A DNA stretch of 64,000 nt from Engraulis encrasicolus (taxonomy: Eukaryota > Chordata > Actinopteri > Clupeiformes > Engraulidae), in NCBI RefSeq assembly GCF_034702125.1, contig NC_085857.1, positions 56,306,577-56,370,576 on the forward strand. Direction: 5' to 3'. A program made the translations under genes and the position numbers. Under the pieces are notes generated by a model. That model did no database searches. It was not told the DNA's origin and saw only the letters and a program-made list of their open reading frames with translations. Shown one piece after another: positions 23,521 through 33,326 of the stretch (position 1 is its first letter; each line of letters begins with the position of its first letter).

Positions 23521-25293
23521 TGATTTCTACACTGATGACTTGTTTCCTCCCTCTTTGTTCATCAGGATGACTTCCATTTCATATTCTCATCATGTGTCTA
23601 GGACCATTGTGCCATGATATCAACAAATATGGAGCAATAACAGAGGAAATGCTACCTGGGTGCCCTCACAATATGCTTTGTTGGCTATCGCAGGGGTGCC
23701 CTATTTATTTATATAATATATTATATTTTAAAACTATAAATGTTTATATTATGAATATTTTAGGTCTGCTGACCATGCGCCCCAATTGCGCCCTACTGAC
23801 CTGTCTTGGTATGGCAGCTTCATAGGCCTACATATGCAGCTTTGAGTTCATTCAATGTGGTAAACATGTGCCATGTTTTCAGAAATGCATAAATGCAGAA
23901 ATGTTGCATTGTGGTTCAATGCCCTCCTCAATAACTATACTGCAACATCACAAGCCTAGAATGCATTTCTAACTGCATATGTTGGTATTTGTTTATACAG
24001 CTAGAATTGAATGTGGCCAGTTTCTTTAAGTCAAATCTTAAGTGCTATAGCCTACCAAGATGGAAATGATCTGTGGTTTCATGAATAACACTATAGTCAT
24101 GAGGCAAAAATGAAAACAATATCTAAAATGAGACTATGAGACTAATGTTTGGATAATGCGTCAAAATTAGGCCTACATTACATCATACCCACCCACGCCC
24201 CCACCCACGAACAGGGGGAGGGGAAGGAAAAAAGTTCAGGCTCAGGATTTTTTTCACCATCACCCCGGTTTCAATGTTTTTGATGGCAGGTCTGAAGGCA
24301 GTTGCGTAATGACTGTGTGGAAACGCGGCTTGTGAGGATGACGGCGTCCGTGGAGAAAACGAGAATGACTCGAAAGACCAAATTTACCTGAATGCACTCT
24401 ACATATTCTCGTCTAGGATAATTATCTATGTCTTAGTGGTGCAAAGATAAATGCAAGGTAAGATGCAAGACAAATCTTACCATTTTGAAGACATTCAAGT
24501 TGTTCTAGTAAATTGACAGAGCTGTGAAAGAACATAAAAAATAATGTGAATCACATTCATTGGTATCTATGTATATTTTCCTTTTGGATATTGTAGCTCC
24601 AAATTGAAGGACAATCGTCCAAAGATACAGTTTGGGGACTTTTCCCATCCTTCCGCAGGCTAACATAGGGAAAAGGAGGTGTTCAAAGAAAATAACAAAC
24701 ATACACTTAACTGAAAGTCTAATTGACCCCTTTAGAGTTTGTGAACAGATATGACGAAATTTGCCTGTGTGCGCATCGCTGCCTCAGAATCGACCATGCT
24801 CCGTTCAATTGCACAGAGACTTGACAGGTGTTTTTTTCTGACATAAGATAACGGATGGTCATGCTAACTTCAGATATGCAGTGGGTACCACAGACACGGG
24901 CATTCCTGGCGATATCCTCAGTCCAGTCAGTAGTTTAATGTCTTGTAACAACAAACATCTCCTATGCTTCTGGAACAGTCTCTTGAAATAGCTTAACAAG
25001 TGTACTTTTCAGTGTATTTTTTATCAACCTACACGCTTCAGGACGGCGGGTCTTCTCTCTTTAGGGTCTGCACTGTCAGCCAGTATTACATACAGCCTCA
25101 CCACTTCCTATTTTACCCATGTCTGCAGTTCACCTAGTGGCCGCTGTCAAGAGAGCGCAGCCCATTCTTTCTGAACGGAGTCTGCACTCCGCCGTTGGTC
25201 TGGTGTGTTATAGTCAATGATGCGCACGCACTCATGAGGACGCCAATGCTGAACGGGTCAATACTGTCCACAAACAGAAACATCTTGCCTCTA
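23521..25293. other. No gene or element recognised
   Basis: AT-rich sequence with no convincing coding. The phrase 'aaaagttcaggctcaggatt' occurs at about 24230 and also near 19097, which suggests a shared dispersed repeat. Confidence 0.35.
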
Positions 25294-25297
25294 TTAA

Positions 25298-25470
25298 CCC
25301 GTTAAGACACAGAGTTATACATTTACTGTTAATAGAATGGCAGTGACCAAGTCGTAGTGCATCACTTAAGGCCCTGTGTTATGTCATATAACAGTGTTGT
25401 GGTACTATGGTAATTAACTTTTCATTGACTATTACAGCGTGCCACTGGAGGTACGGCGTGCATTAAGGGG
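25298..25470. mobile_element. Short TTAA-flanked element (piggyBac-like MITE)
   Basis: TTAA at 25294-25297 and 25471-25474 flank a 173-bp segment starting CCCGTTAAGACACAG and ending GTGCATTAAGGGG. The ends are imperfect inverted repeats. The type fits piggyBac-class MITEs. Confidence 0.55.
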
Positions 25471-25474
25471 TTAA

Positions 25475-25964
25475 AATCCCCATGGATATGATTAAAATCT
25501 ACTACATGTCTTAGAACCCCTTATCATAAGCTGCTAATCTCCCCTCCAATTCTCCAGAATTCTAGAAAACACACAAGGCAGTGTACAGACAAAAAAAGCA
25601 TGTTCATAGTACATTGACACAGATGAGCAGAGAGAGATCCATATGGGAAACACAATTCAGTCCAGGGGATCTCTGCGCTAAAATATGAAATACAGTAGAA
25701 GACTTTTTCAATGCCATCTGAATACACAACAGTAAGCAACAAGAAAAACAACATGGTTCATCACATACCTCATCTCACTAGAACGACTTGAACAGACTTC
25801 TGTTGAAAGAAGACAACAGCATGAATAGAAAGAGAGAGAGAGAACAAGCATTAGCCACTTGTAGACAGTGATGACTTGCTATTACCAAACTAGAAAGAAG
25901 GTTGTTTGTCAAGAAAATCAAAGTTCCACACCACACCGCTGTACTATGTATGCTGGCATCCATT
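25475..25964. other. No gene recognised
   Basis: Unassigned sequence between two DNA transposons. Overlapping 60-76 codon frames on the minus strand show no recognisable product. Confidence 0.35.
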
Positions 25965-25972
25965 ATGTAGGC

Positions 25973-26912
25973 CAGGGCTATTCAAATGGAGGCCTTGAGG
26001 CCAGATGCAGCCCTTGGGTGGCACGGTTCTGGCCCCTCATAAGGTCAGAACAAAATGAAAACAAATATGTGTGCTATCTGTGGCCGTGCATAATTTGTAC
26101 AATCACTAACCCTTCAGGTTGGGGATATCTCTACTAGGAATTCACATTCGCATGAAATATTATCTAAAACAGTGTCATAAATAGACCACCCTTAAGCTGG
26201 GCTTACACTGTGCGACTTTTGCCCCGATTTTGCCCCGATTTGGCACTCGCACGACTTTTTGAGAGTCGGGCCGATTTCTTGCTCAATCGCAGGTCAATCG
26301 TGAGTCTCTCATCGTGCAGTGTACATGGGGTAAGGACAAGCGATTTCGCCTCACGATCGTGCAATCGCCGGGTCGCAAGAAAATCAACACGGTTTGAAAT
26401 TCTGGTCGTGGCTCGTGCGTAAATCGCACAGTTAAAGCAGTGCTACGACCAGATTTGACACTTGACATGCACGAATTAATAGGGCCGTGCGATTCGCTGT
26501 TGAGCGCGACCTCATCTCCACCTCAGGTGCGCATGTTCCCTCCTCTGAAGACCGGGGAAACATGCCTGTCGCACCGTATGGTGGAAGCATTTCGCTCGCA
26601 TCCGACTGTCGGCTCGTGTAGTGTGAGGACGTGAGTCGTCAGTTGTGAACTTCTAAACAGTGAAATTCCATCGTGCAGTGTGAGCAGAAGCTTAAGACCC
26701 ACGAGTGAAAATATTGCACAGTGTATGCCCGGCTTAAGGCTACAAAGAAATAGAGAAGCGAATGTCTATTCTGTCTGGAAAGCTTTCTGCTTGTTTCGCA
26801 CCCTAACCTCAGACACCATGCTGCTCGCAGTTATACGGATTCTATGTTCGGCCCCTTCACTGCAGAGAATTTGAAAAATTGGCCCTCAGTGACTTTTAAT
26901 TGAATACCCCTG
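25973..26912. mobile_element. Non-autonomous hAT element with exact 8-bp duplication
   Basis: The element starts CAGGGCTATTCAAATGGAGG and ends TTGAATACCCCTG. It is flanked by identical 8-mers ATGTAGGC (25965-25972 and 26913-26920), a textbook hAT duplication. A second element is nested within it. Confidence 0.88.
26196..26733. mobile_element. Nested TTAA-flanked MITE
   Basis: TTAA (26192-26195 and 26734-26737) flanks a 538-bp element starting GCTGGGCTTACACTGTGCGA and ending with the near-inverse GCACAGTGTATGCCCGGC. TTAA targets point to piggyBac or Kolobok. It interrupts the surrounding hAT element, so it is younger. Confidence 0.8.
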
Positions 26913-26920
26913 ATGTAGGC

Positions 26921-27362
26921 TAAAGCCTGGTTCAGACTCCTCCTTTAGTTGCAGGACATGTCAGCGGGGGGTGGCGGCCATGGAGATAGTAAAAGAACTG
27001 GAGAGAGTGAATAAGTCCCGCCTCCAGTCATTTCAATGGGAAATAGTTCAGCTTCCAAAATGGAGTTATTTCCGCCGACAGTTTACCCGTTTACCACGTT
27101 ACTGACTGAGTTACGGTTGACCAGAAAGCTATGGAGGTGACCTGTAAACTCACCCACCAATCATCATGAGCGAAGTGGATGTCGGAAATGCGCGAATTTT
27201 GTGAAGATGGCGACTTGCTAATCGGCGAAAATAACCAGCCAAATCCTGCCCCCCTGGTGGCGGCAGATCACGTACCCAAACAGCCACCACACCCCCCTCT
27301 TCAGAGTTGAAAAGACCCCTTGCAGCGCTCAACTTATTTTCTCCCAGGCTGAATTTGTCCGT

Positions 27363-27365
<3 letters not shown>
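26921..27365. other. No gene recognised
   Basis: A CpG-richer patch (about 26940-27260) without a coding frame of note. Confidence 0.35.
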
Positions 27366-27443
<78 letters not shown>

Positions 27444-27456
27444 ACGTGTGTGTGTG
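27366..27456. repeat. (TG)n microsatellite
   Basis: Near-pure TG repeats with one 'gcacg' interruption near the end. Associated open frames are artefacts. Confidence 0.95.
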
Positions 27457-27612
27457 AAAAACTTCCCGAAAACCACATGGTCGTGGGCTGACATCGGACT
27501 CAGGCAGTGGGTGCAAATGCATTGTAGTTGCATTGTAGACAGCCTTGTGCTGCACATGGTCACCCTAAAGCTCAGAAATAAAATCTATAATAAATATATA
27601 ATATATGAAGAG

Positions 27613-27615
<3 letters not shown>

Positions 27616-27654
<39 letters not shown>
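27616..27654. repeat. (AT)n microsatellite
   Basis: About 19 AT units directly against the start of the following foldback element. Confidence 0.9.
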
Positions 27655-27656
<2 letters not shown>

Positions 27657-30510
27657 TAACACTTGGGATACATCTATTAGCACTAATACATACCATTTTA
27701 ATGCCCGCGTAAGTAACTTGTAAGGCATGTACTAAGCAAAATCATACATTTGTTAGGCATGTATTCACAAGTGTCTTGTTCATGCACAATTAAGGATTTA
27801 TTACTTATATAACCTTAGTAAGGACCAATAAGCCTATATTTCTATTTATTAGTAAGTAGTAAGTGCCAGAATACAATGTGTATAAGCTCCAGACACACTG
27901 TGTGAACAAACCCTGAATGAAAACAAAAAATGTGGAATAAGGGTCCCTATTCTAAAGTTAACACTTGCTTAGCACAGATGACTTAGATCCCCCACATTGC
28001 CTAGGGTCTCAACACTACCCAGGCCCGCACAACCTACCCTCTTCTGTTCAGCAAAGTGTACAGGTGTATCGAATAGTTATCTTTGAATTTGCACAGGAAT
28101 CTACTTTACTCTACTTCTAATCACTGTTCATAAAGTAAGAGGAGTTATTATATAGCAAGGACTGGATGTAGCCCTTTCAATGACAGTGGGGTGGTGAGAT
28201 GTCATTTTTTCATGTACCACTTAGTTTTAATTGTAAAAACCGTACAATGAATGCAGAACATTATGAAGAATAATAGTTTTGAAGCGAAACTTAGCTATTC
28301 CTTTGTGATAATTAAGTTAATGTTTGAGAATATTAGCTCCAAGAAGTGCAGTGCATGATGGGTACACAATCTATCGACAACCTACCCAGCTCTGAGCCTG
28401 CCTACGTCCTTAGCTCCTCCCCTCAGTCATGCAATTTAGTTGTTATCCAAACAATTTGCTATGTACGTAACATGAGATTATCATTGCTGCATTGGCCATG
28501 CATTGCATTTATGACAAAGGGCGTACCCATCATGCACTGCACTTCTTAGAGCTAAAATTCTGAAACATTAACCTATTTATCACAAATGAATATCTTAGTT
28601 TTGCTTCCAAATTATAATCATTGTTCAGGGCCGGTTTTTAGCATAGGCCGGCTAGGCGGTCGCCTAGAGCGCCATGTGAAGAAGGGGCGCCGAAATGGCG
28701 CTCTCCTATGCGTAATTTTGCGATATGAAGTTTTTTTATGAAGTCGCAATCAACAAAGAGTGGCGAAAGCGCTCCTCACGGCAAAGCGCCCCTCAGCCAA
28801 TAGTAATATCTCTTCCAACTGTCTCTGGGAAGTCTGTGAACCAATAAACAGACAGTTCTGAGAAAGGGGGCGGGACGAGTGACAGCGTGCGGTCTATTTT
28901 GAATTTGGAGACTCACTCGAGAGACAGAGGGGGCAAGCGCAAACAGTAGTGCTGCTCTGCTGGATGGAGATTATTATGTTCTCATTAAACCACTCATTGC
29001 ATGATGCAGGAGTTTCAGAGGGTGTTTTGGAACTATGTGATTTAATCAGCAACCGTTTGTGATTATGGAAAGCCTAATAGTTATGAGGTTACTATTTGGA
29101 ATTAGAGAGAAAAAGAGCTTTGTTTTTGATCAGAGAAATCGCTAGTTAGCATGCTAACATTAGCCAAGTATGCCAAGCAATGAAATCCAGTAAAGTAGCT
29201 GTTAGTAGCCTACTCACTACTCACTAACACCCACCTGATATCATAATACTTGCTTAGGTTGACAAGCAATGTAAAGTAAGACTGGTGCAATGTTTAAAAC
29301 AATTTTAGCTGCCATATCTCCTTCCATCCACATGAATTACCTGCTTGTTGTAAGCTTAAAAAAACATTAATTTCCAGACCAGAATGACATAGGCCTAGCC
29401 TACATTAATCATGTAACAGAACCATGCACAGCAGACAAGTGAGGCTATTTACTATATTTTGTATGAAATTCAATAGCGTGACAGCTCTTCTCCCTTTCTC
29501 TCACCCTGTCCCTCCAAACACATAGATAGCCCCCTTCTCATTCTCCTACTCACAAATGCACCACTATTTCCAGTCCAGAAATGAAATTGGTTTGGAAGAC
29601 AGCACAAATGTGTAGCTTATTAAAATTGTTATGCTGCCATGCTTTGTGATGCTGTAGGGCCTAGATAGTGTAGATCAATGCAGACCTCCTTGGTAGGCTT
29701 ATTGTCTACACATGCATTTTACATGCAAATGTACTGTATCATTCTCCTGGCATTTCAATTTCACGTTACAATTCAAACACATTGATAACCTCCCTCTCAT
29801 CTGGGGTTGGGGGCCCCACCACCATCACATCCAACACACCACACAGTGAAGCTACTTTCATGCGACTCAATCTGATGTGTTGGTCGCCTGTCAAAAAGAA
29901 CCACAAATCCATTTGATGAAAAACGGTTATTGTTCTTGATGCTATTTAGTTAAGCTTACTAAGGATATTAGTCTTGTGTTCTGTGAGGCATAAGAAAGAT
30001 TTTTTTTTTTTTTCAAAGGTGGGGGGGGGGGGGCGCCAGAAATCAAACTCGCCTAGGGCACCAAATAAGCCAGAACCGGCCCTGGCATTGTTATATTCTG
30101 CATTTATTGTAGGGTTTTTACAATTAAAACGAATAGGTATATGGAAAAATAACATCTCACCACCCCACCGTCATTGAGAGGTTTACGTGCAATTCTTGCT
30201 ATAAAATACCTCCTGTGACACACATGTCTCTCTGAGATGTTAGTAAGAAGTGAATATCAAGTCAAACCAACACAGCATTAATTGTTTTCTTACACTTTGC
30301 TGCCCAAGGGGGGCCTGGGTGTGGTGTGGGGGCCCTAGGTTGTGCGGGGCCCCTAAGACATCTGGGCTGAGCAATGCCTCACTTGAGAATAGGGACCCTT
30401 ATTCCACATCTGTTTTCACACTGTTCAGGGTTTGTTCACACAGTGTACCAGGAGCTTATACACATTGTATTCTGGCACTTACTGCTTACTAATGAAAGAT
30501 ATACTCATAT
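27655..30510. mobile_element. Foldback element with GGTAACACTT end, split by a hAT
   Basis: The left arm (27655 to about 28395) and right arm (from about 28500, resuming after 30084 to about 30510) are inverted copies. 'gtgccagaatacaatgtgta' (27865) is answered by 'tacacattgtattctggcac' (30459). 'gtggggtggtgagatgt' (28187) is answered by 'acatctcaccaccccac' (30152). The apex near 28350-28550 pairs 'cagtgcatgatgggtac' with 'gtacccatcatgcactgc'. The right arm lacks the outer ~200 bp including the GGTAACAC end, so it is truncated. No coding capacity is seen. Confidence 0.75.
28626..30084. mobile_element. hAT element nested in the foldback
   Basis: The ends are CAGGGCCGGTTTTTAGCATA and the inverse CCAGAACCGGCCCTG, with 'ggcggtcgcctag' inside the left and 'cgcctaggg' inside the right. 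Flanking 8-mers TCATTGTT (28618-28625) and GCATTGTT (30085-30092) match at 7 of 8. At 1459 bp it carries no recognisable transposase. A poly-T/poly-G stretch lies at 30001-30032. Confidence 0.8.
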
Positions 30511-31252
30511 AATAGTATATAATAGCGTCTGCATTATTATTGTTGTTATTATTATATGAGTTGACTGGTAAATATGGCGAGTGACTGATAGATTTTAAAA
30601 TCTACCTGCTACAGTGACTGGTGGGGAAAAACTTAAATTCACCTTTCAAACAATTTTGTGCACTATCTCTGTATTTGACCACATTACCTATAACAGGGGA
30701 TTATGCTGCCACTGGATATAATATTTTTATATTAAATATAAAAAGCTATTAATTGTTTTAGTAATGGTGATTTGAAGCGTCATGAAATCACCGGAAGAAA
30801 AAATAATGACTACAAATTCCATTAGAACTTTGCTGAGTGATTTGATTTGACGCAGCAGCTAGGCAGATAACACCTTTCGAGGATGGAGATATTTACATTG
30901 TCCAGAGAATCCTTAAATTAGGCCTATAGGTTACTGCACAGTAGTAAAAGCCTTGGTGCATTCAGTCCAACTGCTTAAGTTTTTTCCGCATTGTTAATAT
31001 GCGCTCATTGTCATTACAAATCATCTATGATATCGGAGCACTTGCTGTATTATTTGAGGCCCGGTCCGGACCACGGTGCAGTGGCCACTGACACTCCGAG
31101 TCCTAAAGGAACAATAACAATAAAACAATAGGCGCACGCCAGTAAAGTTGCCTTTAATTTAATCAGGCTTTATCTTAAGATTATTCAGTTATTTGGTGGA
31201 TCGCTGAAGGAGGCTGCGACTATTTCTGGGGTGTCCTTTCCGATGCGCTATT
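30511..31252. other. No gene; left flank of the gypsy element
   Basis: AT-rich sequence without recognised features. Confidence 0.35.
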
Positions 31253-32234
31253 TGTCACATGTGTGATTTGTTTGCTGTGTTTTTATTTTAGAGTGGCCTT
31301 GCAGTGTTTTTGTGTTACTTTACGCTGTTGCAATGCGTCACTCCTCCCGGTGCTTCCAATGCCACGTTAATGACTTTCAATGGACTAATCTCAGGGAGCT
31401 GGACTTGATTGGGGACAGGTGCGTCTGGGGAGGATGTCTCTCTTTATATTTCCCTGTAGGCATTGCACAACACACACGAGGGTGAACCGAGCCAGCCAGA
31501 GAGAGAACAGAGGAAGCGGTGCAGTGCCCATCGATAGACCACGGCGAGAGAACCGAGACCCTTGGCTACCGTCGTAGATACAGCGCACACCTTCTACACG
31601 GGCCAGGCTTTGTCTGGGCCCGGCCAAAGTAAGTAGTCTGATTCTTTGACTCGACTACTTGTTGGCTTCGTTGCTCGCACCCTTCGCTGCCGCGTTGTTT
31701 CCTCTGTTACAGTTCCACCTGATCGGCGGCTCTGCACCCCTGCCTGCGTCTGGTTGCCACTGTGCTGCTTTGCTGTTCCGGTGGTTGGCGTGCCTTTGCC
31801 TTGCTGTGGGTGTCCCGCTGACTGTCTGCCTTCTGCTGCTGCGCTGCTTGGGCTGCTGCCGTTTCCTGCTCGCCGCCGGGCTACTGCTGTTGCTGTTCTG
31901 CTGCTTGGGTATTGCTCTGCTGCCGCTTGCTTGCTATCGCTTGGGCTATCTTGCTTGGGTTCTCTTCCTCTGCTGCGGGCTGGTGCTGCGTGGGCGGGGC
32001 TTCGGGGACGCGACTTACCACAGACTGAGTTTTATTATTTTTATGGACTAGGACTTTGGACTTGGACATAATTAAAGAAAAGGTTTTTTAAAAAAGAATA
32101 ATAAAAACTCATGGACTTGAATTCCCTGTTTCTGTCATCATTTCGTTGCCTGCCACATTCCTCTATTTTGGGTTGCCTGGTCACGGGCAAGAAAGTTGGT
32201 AACAAACAAAAATAGACAATTGACCCCTGTGACA
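31253..32234 (+). repeat. 5' LTR of gypsy element
   Basis: It starts TGTCACATG and ends CCCCTGTGACA, so the ends are inverted TGTCACA/TGTGACA. A TATA-like 'ctctttatatttccc' lies at about 31440-31455 and AATAAA at 32100-32105, which suggests a U3 of about 200 bp and a long R/U5. A CTGCTG-rich stretch at 31800-31990 makes open frames on both strands that are not genes. Confidence 0.95.
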
Positions 32235-32237
32235 TTT

Positions 32238-32255
32238 TGGCGCTGCGAGCAGGGT
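32238..32255 (+). promoter_or_regulatory. Primer-binding site
   Basis: TGGCGCTGCGAGCAGGGT begins 3 bases after the LTR end. Its leading TGG is complementary to the CCA end of a tRNA. I could not name the primer tRNA by eye. Confidence 0.7.
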
Positions 32256-32396
32256 CGGAAAGTGGCTGGTTGACGAAGTGATAACGATTGGGATTTTTAC
32301 TTAAGGCCTGACTATCAAAAAAAAAAAAAATCTCAGACACTTTTTTTTACTCTTTTTACTTTTACTGTTGTGGTAGCTTAATTTAACCTGTTAATC

Positions 32397-33326
32397 ATGA
32401 TGCCAATTTTTGCTGGAGCCCCTTGGGTGCCCAAATTCGATGGATCTTCACAAGGTTTGAAACTGTCTGAATGGCGTGAACAAATGTCTAGTTTAATTTC
32501 TGTCTATGCAGTCAATGAAGCGCAAGGTGTGTGTTTGGTGCTTGGAGCTTTACATGGGAATGCAAAACGTGAAATTCTAGTCCTAGAGGAGGGGGACCGG
32601 GATAAGGTTAGCAAAATATTCACAGCGCTAGCTAAACTGTATGGGGATAAGCTGCCTTTGTCTGTGTTAAGGTCAAAATTTTTCAGTTGCCGTCAACAGC
32701 CGAACGAAGCATTAAGAGAATATGCCCTGCGGTTGCGAGAGCTATACCGTCAACTCGAGGAGAGGGATGAGGATGGTGCCCCCTCTGATGAGCAACTCCG
32801 AGACCAGCTGCTTCTCGGCTTAAAAGAAGGTAGTTTGTGTCGTGCGTTGAAAACCTATGTCCGCAGGAACCCCGAAGAAGAATTCTCTGCTGTGTACAAG
32901 GAGGCGCTGTTGCTGGAAGAAGAACATCAACTGGATGATCAGGAGGCTACATGTGCCCGAGTAGGTGAGTCCCATGTCCCCCCTCATAGCACAAAAGACA
33001 AAAATTGGAAACAGACCCTCAAGGAGGAGTTGTTGGGTGACTTGAAAGAACAGTTAAAAGAAATGACCCAGGAGCTCTGGAACGAAAGAAGGGTCATACC
33101 GAATAACCCATCTTACGAAAGAAGGCCCATGCCTCGCTACCCACCATACGAAAGGAGGCGAACGCAGTCGCAGTCACGCTTCATGTGGGACGCAGAGGGT
33201 CAGCCCATCTGCCATCGCTGTGGACAATCTGGACACATTGGGCGTCAATGCCGCAGCCGCTCTGAATCCCAGCCGGCTTTAAACGAGCCAACCCTGCCGC
33301 TGAGGTCCAAGCAGCAGGGCCGGTGA
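32397..33326 (+). CDS. gag: Gag polyprotein of gypsy element
   Basis: A 309-residue Gag. The N-terminal half (about 1-190) is the capsid-like Ty3/gypsy Gag domain, with LSEWREQM and the typical FFSCRQQPNEALREYALRLR. Its helices drive particle assembly in the cytoplasm. A charged linker follows. A single CCHC zinc knuckle, CHRCGQSGHIGRQC (Cys272, Cys275, His280, Cys285), should bind the element RNA. The start is the first ATG of an MM pair, 162 bp after the LTR. The end overlaps pol, and a slippery TTTAAAC sits 14 codons before the stop. No internal breaks are present. Confidence 0.93.
   Translation: MMPIFAGAPWVPKFDGSSQGLKLSEWREQMSSLISVYAVNEAQGVCLVLGALHGNAKREILVLEEGDRDKVSKIFTALAKLYGDKLPLSVLRSKFFSCRQQPNEALREYALRLRELYRQLEERDEDGAPSDEQLRDQLLLGLKEGSLCRALKTYVRRNPEEEFSAVYKEALLLEEEHQLDDQEATCARVGESHVPPHSTKDKNWKQTLKEELLGDLKEQLKEMTQELWNERRVIPNNPSYERRPMPRYPPYERRRTQSQSRFMWDAEGQPICHRCGQSGHIGRQCRSRSESQPALNEPTLPLRSKQQGR
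33278..33319 (+). promoter_or_regulatory. -1 ribosomal frameshift signal
   Basis: TTTAAAC (33278-33284) sits in gag register as T TTA AAC, the canonical X XXY YYZ heptamer. Seven bases later, CCCTGC (33292-33297) can pair with GCAGGG (33314-33319) to form a hairpin. Slipping back one base enters the pol frame, which is open from 33266. Some loop bases (AAGCA) could pair with TGCTT at 33355-33359 as a pseudoknot, but this is weak. Confidence 0.8.

Noticed and set aside
31646..32071. Open frames of 130-141 codons in the 5' LTR (and 37785-38214 in the 3' LTR)
   Set aside because: They are leucine/cysteine-rich products of CTGCTG-rich LTR sequence, open in several frames, and copied in both LTRs. 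No domain is seen.
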